From contig NZ_CP036433.1 of the NCBI RefSeq assembly GCF_007751035.1, positions 1,159,001 to 1,223,000 of the forward strand: a stretch of 64,000 nt of DNA, in the 5' to 3' direction. The stretch's first letter is position 1. Each line of letters opens with the position of its first letter. This DNA is from Lignipirellula cremea (GTDB lineage: Bacteria; Planctomycetota; Planctomycetia; Pirellulales; Pirellulaceae). The position numbers and the translations under genes are program-made. Of the stretch, positions 36,015-45,132 are shown piece after piece. Under the pieces are notes generated by a model. It was given only the letters and a program-made list of their open reading frames with translations, was not told where the DNA came from and did not search any database.

Positions 36015-37432
36015 CAGTGGGTGCTCCCTTGCGTCAGGTGTTCCTCAAGCACGATGCCGGATTCCACGCCGACTTCGTCCAGCCAGCGCTGGATCTGCTC
36101 CAGGACGGCCGGGTCGTCGGTCTCTTTCCAGTCGGCCGGGCGATTGGCGTTTTCCCAGGAGACGTACTGCACCAGCGCCTCCAGCTCCAGGTTGTTCCCG
36201 GCGAACGGCGGCATGAACGCTTTGGTCCGCTGCAGCTGGGCGATGTTCAATCGTTTCTGTTCCGTCGACCAGCTGGAGCAAAGCTCGGACAGCCCGTTGG
36301 CGCCGTTGACGGTGTGGCACACAGAGCAGTGGAAGCGATACACCTTGGCCCCCAGCAGCAACTGCTCGTTGGGATATTGTTCCGGGTTCCGCATCGGGTA
36401 AGGATCATTCGTCACGCAGCCGATCTTTCGCAGGCGGGCCACATCCGCCTGGGTGACCGAGTTGGAATAGAGCGTCTTGCGGATGGAGTACGGCTTGCGG
36501 ACCCCTTCGCGTACAAACTCGCCGCCGCCAGTCGCCACAAACGCCAGCATGCACAGCAGGCTGGCGGTCGCTCCGTTGATATACAGTTGCTGCCGCAGCA
36601 TGCCGACCAGCGCGTACAGCCCAATCAACGCCGAGGCTCCGATGCTGGCGCCCATGAACATGGTCATGGTGATGTTGCCGCCCAGCGCCATGGCGCGGCT
36701 GTCGGGCGGCATCGTAAACAGAAACCAGGCGCCCAGAAACGGCATCAGCGCCATGGGAGCCAGCAGATGGGCCGCCCGATGAATGAGCGACTCTTTGGCA
36801 GGGCGATCCAGCCAGGGGACGGCGTTGATCACCACGCAGGCGACCAGCGAGCCGACCGTCATGGCGGTCACCGTGCGGAACAGAAGCGAAGGGAAGAAGC
36901 TGGGGTTGAAAAAGCCGTCCCACATCCAGCGAGTTTCGGGCCAGTTTCCCGGCGTCAGTTGCCAGGACAAAATGCCGTTGATCCAGAACAGGCTGAACCA
37001 GGAGGCGACCGCGTAAATCAGCAACAGCCGGAAACGAGCCGTATCGGTCAACACTTTGCTGTACCGATAAAAGCAGTAGCCGGCCGTAATCTCCAGGCTG
37101 AAGAACGTCCACTCGATCCCCCAGACCCAGTGGAATTCACCGACCATCATGCCGATGGTTCGCGGGCTGACCTGGATGGAAACGAACCACATCGCCACGC
37201 CCGTTACCGCGCCGACGACAAAGCTGATCAGCACCAGCAGCTTGAAGTAATCGTCGACAAACCGCCGGGCGTACGGGTTGCGGCCCGTTTGCGCCAGCCA
37301 CTGGAAATAGCACATCAGCATGCCGCCGCCGATGGCGAACATCGCCAGGAAGACATGGAAAATGCCCAGGCCGCCCAGCACCATCCCTTTCATCGCAGGG
37401 CCAAAAGTATTGACAGGGTAATACAGATCCAT
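36014..37432 (-). CDS. Cytochrome bd quinol oxidase subunit I-like protein with fused c-type haem domain
   Basis: 472 residues from the ATG at 37432 (the frame opens at 37543, but MDLYYPV begins the first hydrophobic region well). The first ~350 residues have about nine helices resembling CydA: FHVFLAMFAIGGGML with the haem-ligand-like His, VTGVAMWF, and WGIEWTFFSLEITAGYCFYR, whose two Glu residues match the proton-channel/haem pair near E99 and E107 of E. coli CydA. The CydA C-terminal half and Q-loop are missing. Instead, residues ~360-450 form a c-type domain with CSVCH at ~367. An electron path from haem c to b-type haems is implied; the electron donor and acceptor are unknown. Confidence 0.8.
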   Translation of the reverse strand: MDLYYPVNTFGPAMKGMVLGGLGIFHVFLAMFAIGGGMLMCYFQWLAQTGRNPYARRFVDDYFKLLVLISFVVGAVTGVAMWFVSIQVSPRTIGMMVGEFHWVWGIEWTFFSLEITAGYCFYRYSKVLTDTARFRLLLIYAVASWFSLFWINGILSWQLTPGNWPETRWMWDGFFNPSFFPSLLFRTVTAMTVGSLVACVVINAVPWLDRPAKESLIHRAAHLLAPMALMPFLGAWFLFTMPPDSRAMALGGNITMTMFMGASIGASALIGLYALVGMLRQQLYINGATASLLCMLAFVATGGGEFVREGVRKPYSIRKTLYSNSVTQADVARLRKIGCVTNDPYPMRNPEQYPNEQLLLGAKVYRFHCSVCHTVNGANGLSELCSSWSTEQKRLNIAQLQRTKAFMPPFAGNNLELEALVQYVSWENANRPADWKETDDPAVLEQIQRWLDEVGVESGIVLEEHLTQGSTH

Positions 37433-37629
37433 GGAGTCCGATCCCAAAACGTTCGCGAAAGGTCCCGTCGCACAGCACGGTCGCCGGGGGGCAGGCGATC
37501 GCTTGCCCCGGTAGTTATAGCGCGTCGCCTGCCGTTTCGCCACCTGGGAAGCAGGAGGGATTCTGGAAAGAAACCTGCGCGGCTGCGGGAGGAAAGACGA
37601 GGAACGGGGCAGCCGCTGACGCGGGTCTG

Positions 37630-38268
37630 TCAGTCACGGGAGACGGTAGCGTCAAACGCGTGCCCGCGATCCAGACGGGTGCGCCGTTCCTCCAGCTGCA
37701 CCGTGCCGTCTTCCTGAACGGTGAAGATGCTGTGCCCGCCCATGGCGTGGGTCACGTAGCCGCCCTGGCCGTTCACCGGCGATGCGCCTTCGCGGTCCGC
37801 CTGCAGGGAGAGCGAGCCGTCTTGCTCGATCCAGAAATAACACTTGGCGCTTTCGCCCGGCGGGATCTGGCCCAGCGCTGCTTCGCAACCGCCGCCCCCG
37901 ACGCGCACGTTCGACAGCGTCTGCGAACAGGCGTTATCGACCTGCACCGTCAGGCGCGTTTCCTGCCTGACCACCGCCGCGATCACTCCGGCAGCGACGG
38001 GAAAATTAACCAGCAGCAAAGCACCCGCGCCCAGCGTCGCCAGCCAGCGGCGCCGGGGAGTCACGGCCGGATCGCGACCGGATCGCACCCAGTAAAGGCC
38101 GAGGGCAACCCCGCCGTTCAGAAAGCAGACAATCCCGCCCAGCAGCACGAAGATGCCGGCGAGCGCCAGTTCCTTTAGCGGCCACGCAAGCCACAGCAGA
38201 AAAATGGCGACTCCCGTCAGCAACGGCAAGACGCCGCTTGCGATAGCCATCCGCAATGCGCGATTCAT
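37630..38268 (-). CDS. Membrane protein of unknown function with C-terminal soluble domain
   Basis: 212 residues from the ATG at 38268. Three hydrophobic segments occur at ~10-28, ~34-58 and ~77-100. The rest (~100-212) is a soluble, probably extracytoplasmic domain with two Cys (CSQTLSNV and GGGGCEAAL). No family was recognised. It is on the same strand as the oxidase-like pair but separated from it by ~200 bp, and its role with them is not shown. Confidence 0.7.
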   Translation of the reverse strand: MNRALRMAIASGVLPLLTGVAIFLLWLAWPLKELALAGIFVLLGGIVCFLNGGVALGLYWVRSGRDPAVTPRRRWLATLGAGALLLVNFPVAAGVIAAVVRQETRLTVQVDNACSQTLSNVRVGGGGCEAALGQIPPGESAKCYFWIEQDGSLSLQADREGASPVNGQGGYVTHAMGGHSIFTVQEDGTVQLEERRTRLDRGHAFDATVSRD

Positions 38269-38498
38269 GAAACGTCCCCCGGCGATTCAACAGCCCCCGC
38301 GGCAAACGGGCCGCTGTGTCGAGGCTATCCGAATCGGCGGCAGACGGCAATCGCGATCCGCGTGCACGGGCCTGCCTGGCGTGGGCCGAATACTGTAGCT
38401 GAACTCGCCAGAGTTTGGCCGCTGTTCCCCGGCAGACGCTGTCCAAAGTCTGGCGACTTCGACTAACTTTATGGCGTTCGTTGTCTTTGTTCGTTGTG

Positions 38499-39953
38499 CT
38501 ACGCGCTGAGGGAGCCGGCGGGCGGCAGGGAGATGCGGAAGGTGCTGCCTTTGCCGAGCTGGCTGGAGACCGTCAACTGGCCGCCGTGGACTTCTTCGAT
38601 GATATGCCGGGCCAGCGGCAGGCCGAGACCCGTGCCGGGAGCCATGTTCCGGTCGCGGGCCACACGGTAGAACTTGTCAAACACGCGGAGGCAGTCTTCC
38701 TGGCTGAGTCCCACGCCGGAGTCTTCCACTTCGAACTCCACGCCGCTTTCGGTCAGTCGGCTGCGGAGCGTAACGTGGCCGCCTTCGGGCGTGTACTTGA
38801 TGGCGTTGGAGAGCAGGTTGATCGCCGACTGCAGCAGCATGTCGCGGTCGGCCAGCGCGCCCAGGTAGAGCGGGCTGAGGTCGGTTTTCAGCTGGATCTT
38901 TTTCTGGTCGGCGGATGGCTGCACCACGCCAAAGGCTTCTTCCAGCAGTTCGTTCAGGGACTGTTTCTGCTTGTTGACATTCACCACGCCGGCTTCGATG
39001 CGGGCCATGTTCAGCAGGTTGTCGATCAGCCGCTGCAGGCGGTCGGCCTGGTTGTTGATGACATCGAGGAATTCTTCGCGAGTGGTTTCGTCTTCCACGT
39101 CGTTATCGGCCAGCAGTTCAACATACGCCTTGATGCTGGACAGGGGCGTTTTCATTTCATGGCTGACCGAGGCGACAAACTCGGCGTTCCGTTTCTGCAG
39201 GAGCTTGCGGTCGCTGACATCGCTCAGCACGGCCACGGCGGTGAGCGGTCCGTTCTCGTCGGCCGGGTTGGAGTTGCGGCAGAGCAGACGGAAGGAGCGT
39301 TCCGTTCCGGCAGGGTCGGTCAGGTTCACATCGCGGCTGCGATGGACTTCGGTTTTGTGCTGCAGCGCGGCCTGGATCGGTTCCAGGATGGGGCCCGCCA
39401 GCTCCAGTTCCGACAGACGCTGCTTGCGGCTGGCGTCAAAGGTGAATCCCAGCAGCGCTTCGGCGGCGCGGTTCGCCAGGACGAGCTCTTCATAGGCGTT
39501 CACGACCAGGACCGGATCGTCGAGACTGGCGACCACCTCGGCGATCTGCGTCAGTTTTTCGGAGGTGCGCTTCGCTTTGAGTTCCGCCTTGGCGCGTTGC
39601 TGGTTGATCGACTCCCAGTTTTCGATCGCTTCGGCGACACGGCTGAGGAACTCGGCATGGAACTCGCCGCACAGACCTTCGGCCAGAAAGCTGGGAGGAG
39701 TGGCCGCGATCCATTCTTCAGGGCGACGTTCGGCCAGGCAACGGAAGTAACCCGCCATCAGGCGGCGTTCCTGGCGGCGCGTCGACAGACACCAGCCGGC
39801 CGTTAACAAGACCGCGCTGGCAATCGATGCAAACACAATCAGTTTCAGCACCGGCTGGGACGAGAAAAAGCTCGGCAGCATCAAGGCCAGCGCCGTGACG
39901 GTCAATAACCCCAGGACATAGGGTATGGCCAGCTGGAGGTGGCGTGATGTCAT
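38499..39953 (-). CDS. PAS-containing membrane sensor histidine kinase
   Basis: 484 residues from the ATG at 39953; the open frame extends to 40127, but this start places the first membrane helix at residue ~8. Two N-terminal spans (~8-28, ~35-55) with almost no periplasmic loop are followed by a PAS domain (~130-240, VASLDDPVLVVNAYEELVLA). The HisKA domain has SVSHEMKTPLSSIKAY with the phospho-acceptor His at ~262. The HATPase has NLLSNAIKYTPEGG, DSGVGLS and GTGLGLPLA. No response regulator is adjacent, so it is an orphan by position. With the minimal outer loop it probably senses a membrane or cytoplasmic signal through PAS. Confidence 0.95.
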   Translation of the reverse strand: MTSRHLQLAIPYVLGLLTVTALALMLPSFFSSQPVLKLIVFASIASAVLLTAGWCLSTRRQERRLMAGYFRCLAERRPEEWIAATPPSFLAEGLCGEFHAEFLSRVAEAIENWESINQQRAKAELKAKRTSEKLTQIAEVVASLDDPVLVVNAYEELVLANRAAEALLGFTFDASRKQRLSELELAGPILEPIQAALQHKTEVHRSRDVNLTDPAGTERSFRLLCRNSNPADENGPLTAVAVLSDVSDRKLLQKRNAEFVASVSHEMKTPLSSIKAYVELLADNDVEDETTREEFLDVINNQADRLQRLIDNLLNMARIEAGVVNVNKQKQSLNELLEEAFGVVQPSADQKKIQLKTDLSPLYLGALADRDMLLQSAINLLSNAIKYTPEGGHVTLRSRLTESGVEFEVEDSGVGLSQEDCLRVFDKFYRVARDRNMAPGTGLGLPLARHIIEEVHGGQLTVSSQLGKGSTFRISLPPAGSLSA

Positions 39954-40368
39954 TCTTGGGCAGCCTTCATAGCGATCAGTCACAAGGGCAGTGAGGGAGC
40001 GGGCGGTTTCGCTATGGGGAGACGAACGAGTTCTCGCTCGGGAAATACGAGCGTATCCGGCGTCCCTTTTCGCTAAAGGAAACGGAGGTAATGGGAGCGA
40101 AGTTAGTGGGGGAACTTCGCCAGACAATCCAAGAGTACGTCACGATCTGAGCGTGTCCAGTCGGCCCGGCGCCCGCTGTATTCCGTAGATTACCGGTAAT
40201 CGTCGTCTCCCCCCTGAAACGGGCGGGAGCACCCACGCCATAATTGCCAACTGAGCCCTGGCAGGCCGTCGGCAGTGCGAATCGTAACGATTACGCCCGA
40301 TGGTCAGGCGACCGTTCGGGAAGAATCAGGGAATCACGACTGCGGAAAGCCGCAAGAAGTCCCCAAAG
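39954..40368. other. Spacer with a 14-bp palindrome
   Basis: About 415 bp between the sensor kinase start and the end of the DUF1501 gene. GATTACCGGTAATC at 40188-40201 is a perfect palindrome and a candidate operator; otherwise nothing was seen. Confidence 0.5.
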
Positions 40369-41832
40369 TCAAACTAGCAGTTCGTGCAGCACGCGGCCGT
40401 GGACGTCGGTCAGGCGAAAGTCGCGTCCGCTGTGCCGGAAGGTCAACTTTTCGTGATTCAGACCCAGCAGATGCAGCACGGTCGCCTGCAGGTCATGCAC
40501 ATGCACGCGATTTTCGATCGCGCGGAAACCAAACTCGTCGGTGGCGCCGTGGGTGATTCCGCCGCGGACGCCGCCGCCCGCCAGCCACATGGTAAAGCCA
40601 TGGTTATTATGGTCGCGGCCAGCGGTAGGGCTGAGCTTGTTGTCCTGCGTCAGTTCGACCGTGGGGGTGCGGCCGAACTCGCCGCCCCAGATCACCAGCG
40701 TGTCGTCCAGCATGCCGCGGTTCTTCAGGTCGGTCAGCAGGCCGCTGAGTCCCTGGTCGCATTCCTTCGCCAGGCGGCGATGATCGCGGGCGATATCGTT
40801 ATGGCTGTCCCAGGGCTGCAGCGTACCGTGCCAGACCTGCACAAACCGTACGCCCCGTTCCACTAGTCGCCGGGCGATCAACATCTGTTTTGCCTGGGCG
40901 CTCTCGCCGTACAGCTTCTGCACGTCGGCCGGTTCGCGATCGATATCAAAGGCGTCCGTCGCTTCGGTCTGCATCCGGAACGCCGTTTCGAACGAATGAA
41001 TGCGGGCCTCCAGGTCGGGCTCGCCGCGATCCGCAAAGTGCATTTGATTTAGCGACTGCAGGAAATCCAGCTGGGCTTTCTGCTCGCCTCGCGACAGCAG
41101 CGGGTTCTGCAGGTTGTCGATCAGTTCGCTCGGTTTCCGATCAAGCGTTTCGAGATAAGCGCCCTGGTAAGCGCCCGGCAGGAACGAGGACTGCCAGTTA
41201 TCGGCGCCAGCGACGGGCATCCCCTGCGGCACCAGCACGACAAAGCCGGGCAGGTTCTGGTTCTCGGTCCCCAGGCCGTACGTCACCCAGGAGCCGATGC
41301 TGGGGCGGGACATGGCGGCGGCTCCGCAGTTCATCAGCCGCAGCGAGTTTTCGTGAATGGGGGCGTCGGTGTACATCGATCGCACCACGCACAGATCATC
41401 GGCATGATTCGAGGCCAGCTTGTCGAACAGTTCGCTCGCTTCCAGCCCCGACTCGCCGTACTTCTGGAACGTGAACGGCGAGCTGAGCGCGGCGCCAGTA
41501 GGACGTTCCGTGGCGAAGTGCAGCGGCAAACGCTCGCCGTGGCGCCGGGTCAGTTCCGGTTTGGGATCGAACGTATCGACTTGCGAAGGGCCGCCGTTAG
41601 CCAGGATTTGAATCACCCGTTTGGCGCGTCCGGGAAAGTGTCCGGGCCGGGCCGCCAGCGGATGCGCCGACGACGGAGCCGCTCCCTGCGAGGAACCTGC
41701 TGCCGATGCGGGCTCCGCCGCCAGTGCACCGTGTTGCTGCAGCACGGCGGCCAGTCCGGCCAGACCCAGGCCGGCGCCGCAATGAGAAAGCATCTGCCGA
41801 CGGCTCCACTGCGGGACGGGTAGTTGCAACAT
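40369..41832 (-). CDS. DUF1501 family secreted protein
   Basis: 487 residues from the ATG at 41832. A twin-arginine-like signal (SRRQMLSHCGAGLGLAGLAA) opens the protein. Family-typical segments follow: RVIQILANGGPSQVDTFDPK, RPSIGSWVTYGLG, VERGVRFVQVWHG, DDTLVIWGGEFGRTP, GRDHNNHGFTMWLAGGGVRG and a C-terminal HLLGLNHEKLTFRHSGRDFR. It is 39 bp downstream of the DUF1549/DUF1553 gene on the same strand, the standard planctomycete pairing. It is complete, unlike the family member at the left edge. Substrate and reaction are not known. Confidence 0.95.
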   Translation of the reverse strand: MLQLPVPQWSRRQMLSHCGAGLGLAGLAAVLQQHGALAAEPASAAGSSQGAAPSSAHPLAARPGHFPGRAKRVIQILANGGPSQVDTFDPKPELTRRHGERLPLHFATERPTGAALSSPFTFQKYGESGLEASELFDKLASNHADDLCVVRSMYTDAPIHENSLRLMNCGAAAMSRPSIGSWVTYGLGTENQNLPGFVVLVPQGMPVAGADNWQSSFLPGAYQGAYLETLDRKPSELIDNLQNPLLSRGEQKAQLDFLQSLNQMHFADRGEPDLEARIHSFETAFRMQTEATDAFDIDREPADVQKLYGESAQAKQMLIARRLVERGVRFVQVWHGTLQPWDSHNDIARDHRRLAKECDQGLSGLLTDLKNRGMLDDTLVIWGGEFGRTPTVELTQDNKLSPTAGRDHNNHGFTMWLAGGGVRGGITHGATDEFGFRAIENRVHVHDLQATVLHLLGLNHEKLTFRHSGRDFRLTDVHGRVLHELLV

Positions 41833-41871
41833 GGGTCCAGCTCCAGGAGGAAATGTCGATCCGCGGACGGC

Positions 41872-44679
41872 CTAATCGACAAACAGGAATTCGTTGGAAA
41901 GCATCAGGCCTTGCGCCAGGCTGGCCCAGCGGCGCCCGGCCGCGGCCGGTTCCGGATCGGCCGACTGCACATACTTCAGGGCGAGCGCCGCCTCGGCGGC
42001 GGTCGGATTGCGCGACAGGACCAGGCGGAACAAAGCCTGGATGCGGGCCGGCGGTTCGGTCACCCGGGCGACCTCCGGCCGGGCCACGGCGTGCTCGGCC
42101 TGCTGGCGGACGAACGGGCTGTTCATCAGGTATAAAGCCTGCAGCGGGACGATCGCCGACGACCGCTGGGCGATCGAGGTGTCAGGGTTTGCCACATCAA
42201 AGTTCCGCAGCAACGCGGGGATGCGGAAACGGTCCGTGTAACTGTACAGGGCCCGTCGATGATGGGCCGCATTCAGCAACGCCCCGCGTCCCCCCATTCG
42301 CGTATCCAGTCGGCCAGCCGCCTGCAGCAGGGAATCCCGTAGCGGCTCAAACTCCAGTTGCCGCGGCGGCATCCGCCACAGGTAGCGATTCTCGGGGTCG
42401 CGCTCCAGCGCGTCCGCCGAGGCGGTCGACGCCTGGCGCCAGGTTTCCGAGGTCATCACATACCGATGCAGCGCTTTGAGCGACCAGCCATGCTCCATGA
42501 ACCAGAACGCCAGGTGGTCCAGCAACGCCGGGTGCGAAGGCGGCAAGCCGCTGTAGCCAAAGTCATCCAGCGTGGTCGTCAGCCCGGCCCCAAAGTGATG
42601 ACTCCACACCCGGTTCACGGCGACGCGGGCGGTCAGCGGGTTCTGGTCGCTGGCAATCGCCTGGGCCAGCTGCAGTCGCCCGTCGTCGGGATATTCGCGA
42701 TCATCGACAGCGGCCAGCACATGCAGAAACCGGCGGGGAACCGTTTCGCCCGGATGGGTCAGATCGCCGCGGAGGAACACGTGCTGCTGCGGCAGACGCT
42801 TGCGCACCTGCACGGTGAGCGCCCGATCGACAGGGGCCGACACTTCCAGCAGATGGACGGCTGTCTGCAGTTTCTTCGCCTTTTCTCCGTCGGCCCGACC
42901 GACCAGCTGCTTGCTGGTGAGAAAGCGGTGCAGGTCTTCGCGGATCTCGTCCCGGTCCCGCGGCGGCAGGGGCGACTCGGAACCAAAAATCAGCTCCACC
43001 ACCGGGCTGTCGGTTTGCTGCAGCTCGGCGGCGATGATCTGGCCATAGGTCGTTGCGGCGGCCAGCATGTCGGCCGGCGGCTGTGCGATAAAGGCCGCCT
43101 GCACGGCCGGATGATGGCCTTTCAGACCCTGGTCGATCAGCCCTTTCGCCTGGCGGGCGAAGCCTTTTTGCGGTAGCGCCATCAGCTGACGCCAGAGACG
43201 GAAGAAAGGTTCGTCGCGCTGCCGGCATTGTTCCAGCAAGGCGGCCCAGCGATCGGGTGCATGGTACACGAGCCAGCCGCGAGGCGTATCCAGCGGGATG
43301 TCGCCGGTCGTGGTGCGATGGTTCTCCGACGCCCGCACCAGGTACTGCAGATATTCGGTCGCATAGTCGCGCAGGTGCTGGTTCGACGATTTCAAGCAGG
43401 CGTCGACATGGGCTTCATAAGCGGCGATCGCCTCGGCCCTTTTCTTTTCGTAGGCGGAAATCGCGGCCGGGTCGCCGGTGCGGGTGACTTCGGGCAGGTC
43501 CAGCGGCTGCTCAAAGCTGTCGAGAATCCCATACAGCGAGTAGTAGTCGCGGGTCGGCGTGGGGTCGAACTTGTGGTCGTGGCAACGGGCGCAGGCCAGC
43601 GTCAATCCGAGAAAGCCGCGGCCGACGACATCGATCCGGTCGTCCACCCGCAGGGCGGGCCCTTCGGCGTTGGCGGCGAACTGGCGTCCGACGGCGAAGA
43701 AGCCCAGCGCTCGCAGATCGGCGGGCGAAGCGTCGGGCAAACGATCGGCCGCGATCTGCTCCAGGACGAACCGCTGATACGACTTGTCCTGGTTGAGGGC
43801 GTCGACCACATAATCGCGATAGGTATGGGCAAAGGGGATGCGGCGCTCGGCGTCGGTCGAGGCTTCGACCGTATCCGCGTAACGCGCCACGTCCAGCCAG
43901 TGACGGGCCCAACGCTGCCCGTACTCCGGCCGGGACAGCAGGTCGTCGAGCAGCGATTCCCAGGCGGCCTCGCTGGGATCGACGGCAAACCGCTCCACCA
44001 CTTCATACGGCGGCGGCAATCCGATCAGGTCGAAGTACGCCCTGCGCACCAGCGTGCGGGCGTCGGCCGGCGGATTCGGCGCCAGACCGTGCTGCGGCAA
44101 CTGGCTCCGCACAAAACGATCGATCGGGTGCCGGGCGCCTTCGACGGGCGGCGGCGTGGGGTTCGTGATCGGCTGGAACGACCAGTGGCTTTCCTGCGCT
44201 TTGGCGATCCGTTGGTGCATGGCTCCCTGCGACGGATCGGCGGTGCGCGGATCGGGGGCGCCCAGGGAAATCCATTGGGCGATCAGGGCGACGGTCTCCG
44301 CCGGCAGCTTTTCATCGGGCGGCATTTCCAGCGACCCATGCCGGATCGCTTCCAGCAGCAGGCTTTCGTCGGGTTTACCGGGGATGATCGCGGGTCCGCT
44401 TTCGCCGCCCTGGGTCCAGCCTCCGCGGGAATCCAGCATCAGTCCGCCTTTGGATTTGCCGGCCGCATGGCTGTGGCAGTCGTAGCATTTCTGCTGCAGG
44501 ACGGGCAGCACGGAGCGATTAAACAGGGCGGTTCCCTCGGCGCTCGGATCTTCGGCCCGGGCGCTGCCAGCATTGTTCCCGGCGGAAGTCGCCAGGCAGA
44601 CGAGCAAACTGGCCAGGCAGGCTAGCAGCAATCGGCGGGCAGCAGACCGCAGGAGAAGTGGTGTTTGGCAATCCCTCAT
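41872..44679 (-). CDS. Cytochrome c-domain protein of the PSCyt1-DUF1549-DUF1553 type
   Basis: 935 residues from the ATG at 44679, with signal peptide (LLACLASLLVCLATSAGNNA). One haem c motif, CYDCH at ~62, lies in the planctomycete cytochrome domain (followed by KSKGGLMLDSRGGW). DUF1549 follows (~175-400; RAYFDLIGLPP, YGQRWARHWLDVARYADT, CARCHDHKFDPT with a second CxxCH). DUF1553 is at the C-terminus (~655-920; LTARVAVNRVWSHHFGAGL, RRALYSYTDRFRIPALLRNF). It is exported and cotranscribed with the DUF1501 gene. These pairs are very numerous in planctomycetes and often tied to polysaccharide or sulfate-ester use; the function is inferred, not proven. Confidence 0.95.
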   Translation of the reverse strand: MRDCQTPLLLRSAARRLLLACLASLLVCLATSAGNNAGSARAEDPSAEGTALFNRSVLPVLQQKCYDCHSHAAGKSKGGLMLDSRGGWTQGGESGPAIIPGKPDESLLLEAIRHGSLEMPPDEKLPAETVALIAQWISLGAPDPRTADPSQGAMHQRIAKAQESHWSFQPITNPTPPPVEGARHPIDRFVRSQLPQHGLAPNPPADARTLVRRAYFDLIGLPPPYEVVERFAVDPSEAAWESLLDDLLSRPEYGQRWARHWLDVARYADTVEASTDAERRIPFAHTYRDYVVDALNQDKSYQRFVLEQIAADRLPDASPADLRALGFFAVGRQFAANAEGPALRVDDRIDVVGRGFLGLTLACARCHDHKFDPTPTRDYYSLYGILDSFEQPLDLPEVTRTGDPAAISAYEKKRAEAIAAYEAHVDACLKSSNQHLRDYATEYLQYLVRASENHRTTTGDIPLDTPRGWLVYHAPDRWAALLEQCRQRDEPFFRLWRQLMALPQKGFARQAKGLIDQGLKGHHPAVQAAFIAQPPADMLAAATTYGQIIAAELQQTDSPVVELIFGSESPLPPRDRDEIREDLHRFLTSKQLVGRADGEKAKKLQTAVHLLEVSAPVDRALTVQVRKRLPQQHVFLRGDLTHPGETVPRRFLHVLAAVDDREYPDDGRLQLAQAIASDQNPLTARVAVNRVWSHHFGAGLTTTLDDFGYSGLPPSHPALLDHLAFWFMEHGWSLKALHRYVMTSETWRQASTASADALERDPENRYLWRMPPRQLEFEPLRDSLLQAAGRLDTRMGGRGALLNAAHHRRALYSYTDRFRIPALLRNFDVANPDTSIAQRSSAIVPLQALYLMNSPFVRQQAEHAVARPEVARVTEPPARIQALFRLVLSRNPTAAEAALALKYVQSADPEPAAAGRRWASLAQGLMLSNEFLFVD

Positions 44680-45132
44680 CGAGGCCTCGCGGGTTCCCTG
44701 GCGGAGTCGCCTGGTCGGTTCATTGGATCAAAGCCGTCAGCCACGATTCAAGCCTGGCAGGGGCCGCCTGTCAAACAGGAACGCGTTCCGGCATGGTTCC
44801 CCAATGGCGATGCAGGGGCCGGATTTGCAACAGGCGAAAATCCGCCAGGGAATTGCCAAATGACAAAAAAACTGCTATTGCCCGATTTTGCCGTATGTGG
44901 GAAAACCCTCGTATTGGCAACCGTGTGGAAAGGGATTTTCCACGTATCATTCCAATGTAGTGGAATCTGAAACGTCCGGCAGGATAGCCGAACGATTGCC
45001 GACACTCCCCCCTAAATTGCGGCCCGAAACCCGCCCTGTTGTCAGGGCCCCGTCAGTTTCGTGATGACGAATGTTCATTCGTTTGCTGCAATCGGTGTCT
45101 AAGCAACAGCGCAGTTTCAGGAGATGGATGCC
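44680..45132. promoter_or_regulatory. Divergent region and leader of the CsrA-receiver gene
   Basis: 450 bp. A hairpin GTGGAAA-GGGAT-TTTCCAC occurs at 44925-44943, about 190 bases before the start of the CsrA fusion. Its loop context AGGGAT matches the ARGGAT core of CsrA RNA sites presented in hairpin loops. A second candidate ATGGA overlaps the start region (45124-45128). Autoregulation is plausible but unproven. Confidence 0.4.

Noticed and set aside
36017-37717. 566-codon plus-strand frame
   Set aside because: Antisense of the cytochrome bd-like gene, rich in His/Gln/Arg with no motif.
43228-44625. 465-codon plus-strand frame opposite the DUF1549/DUF1553 gene
   Set aside because: Antisense shadow; the minus strand has haem and DUF motifs.
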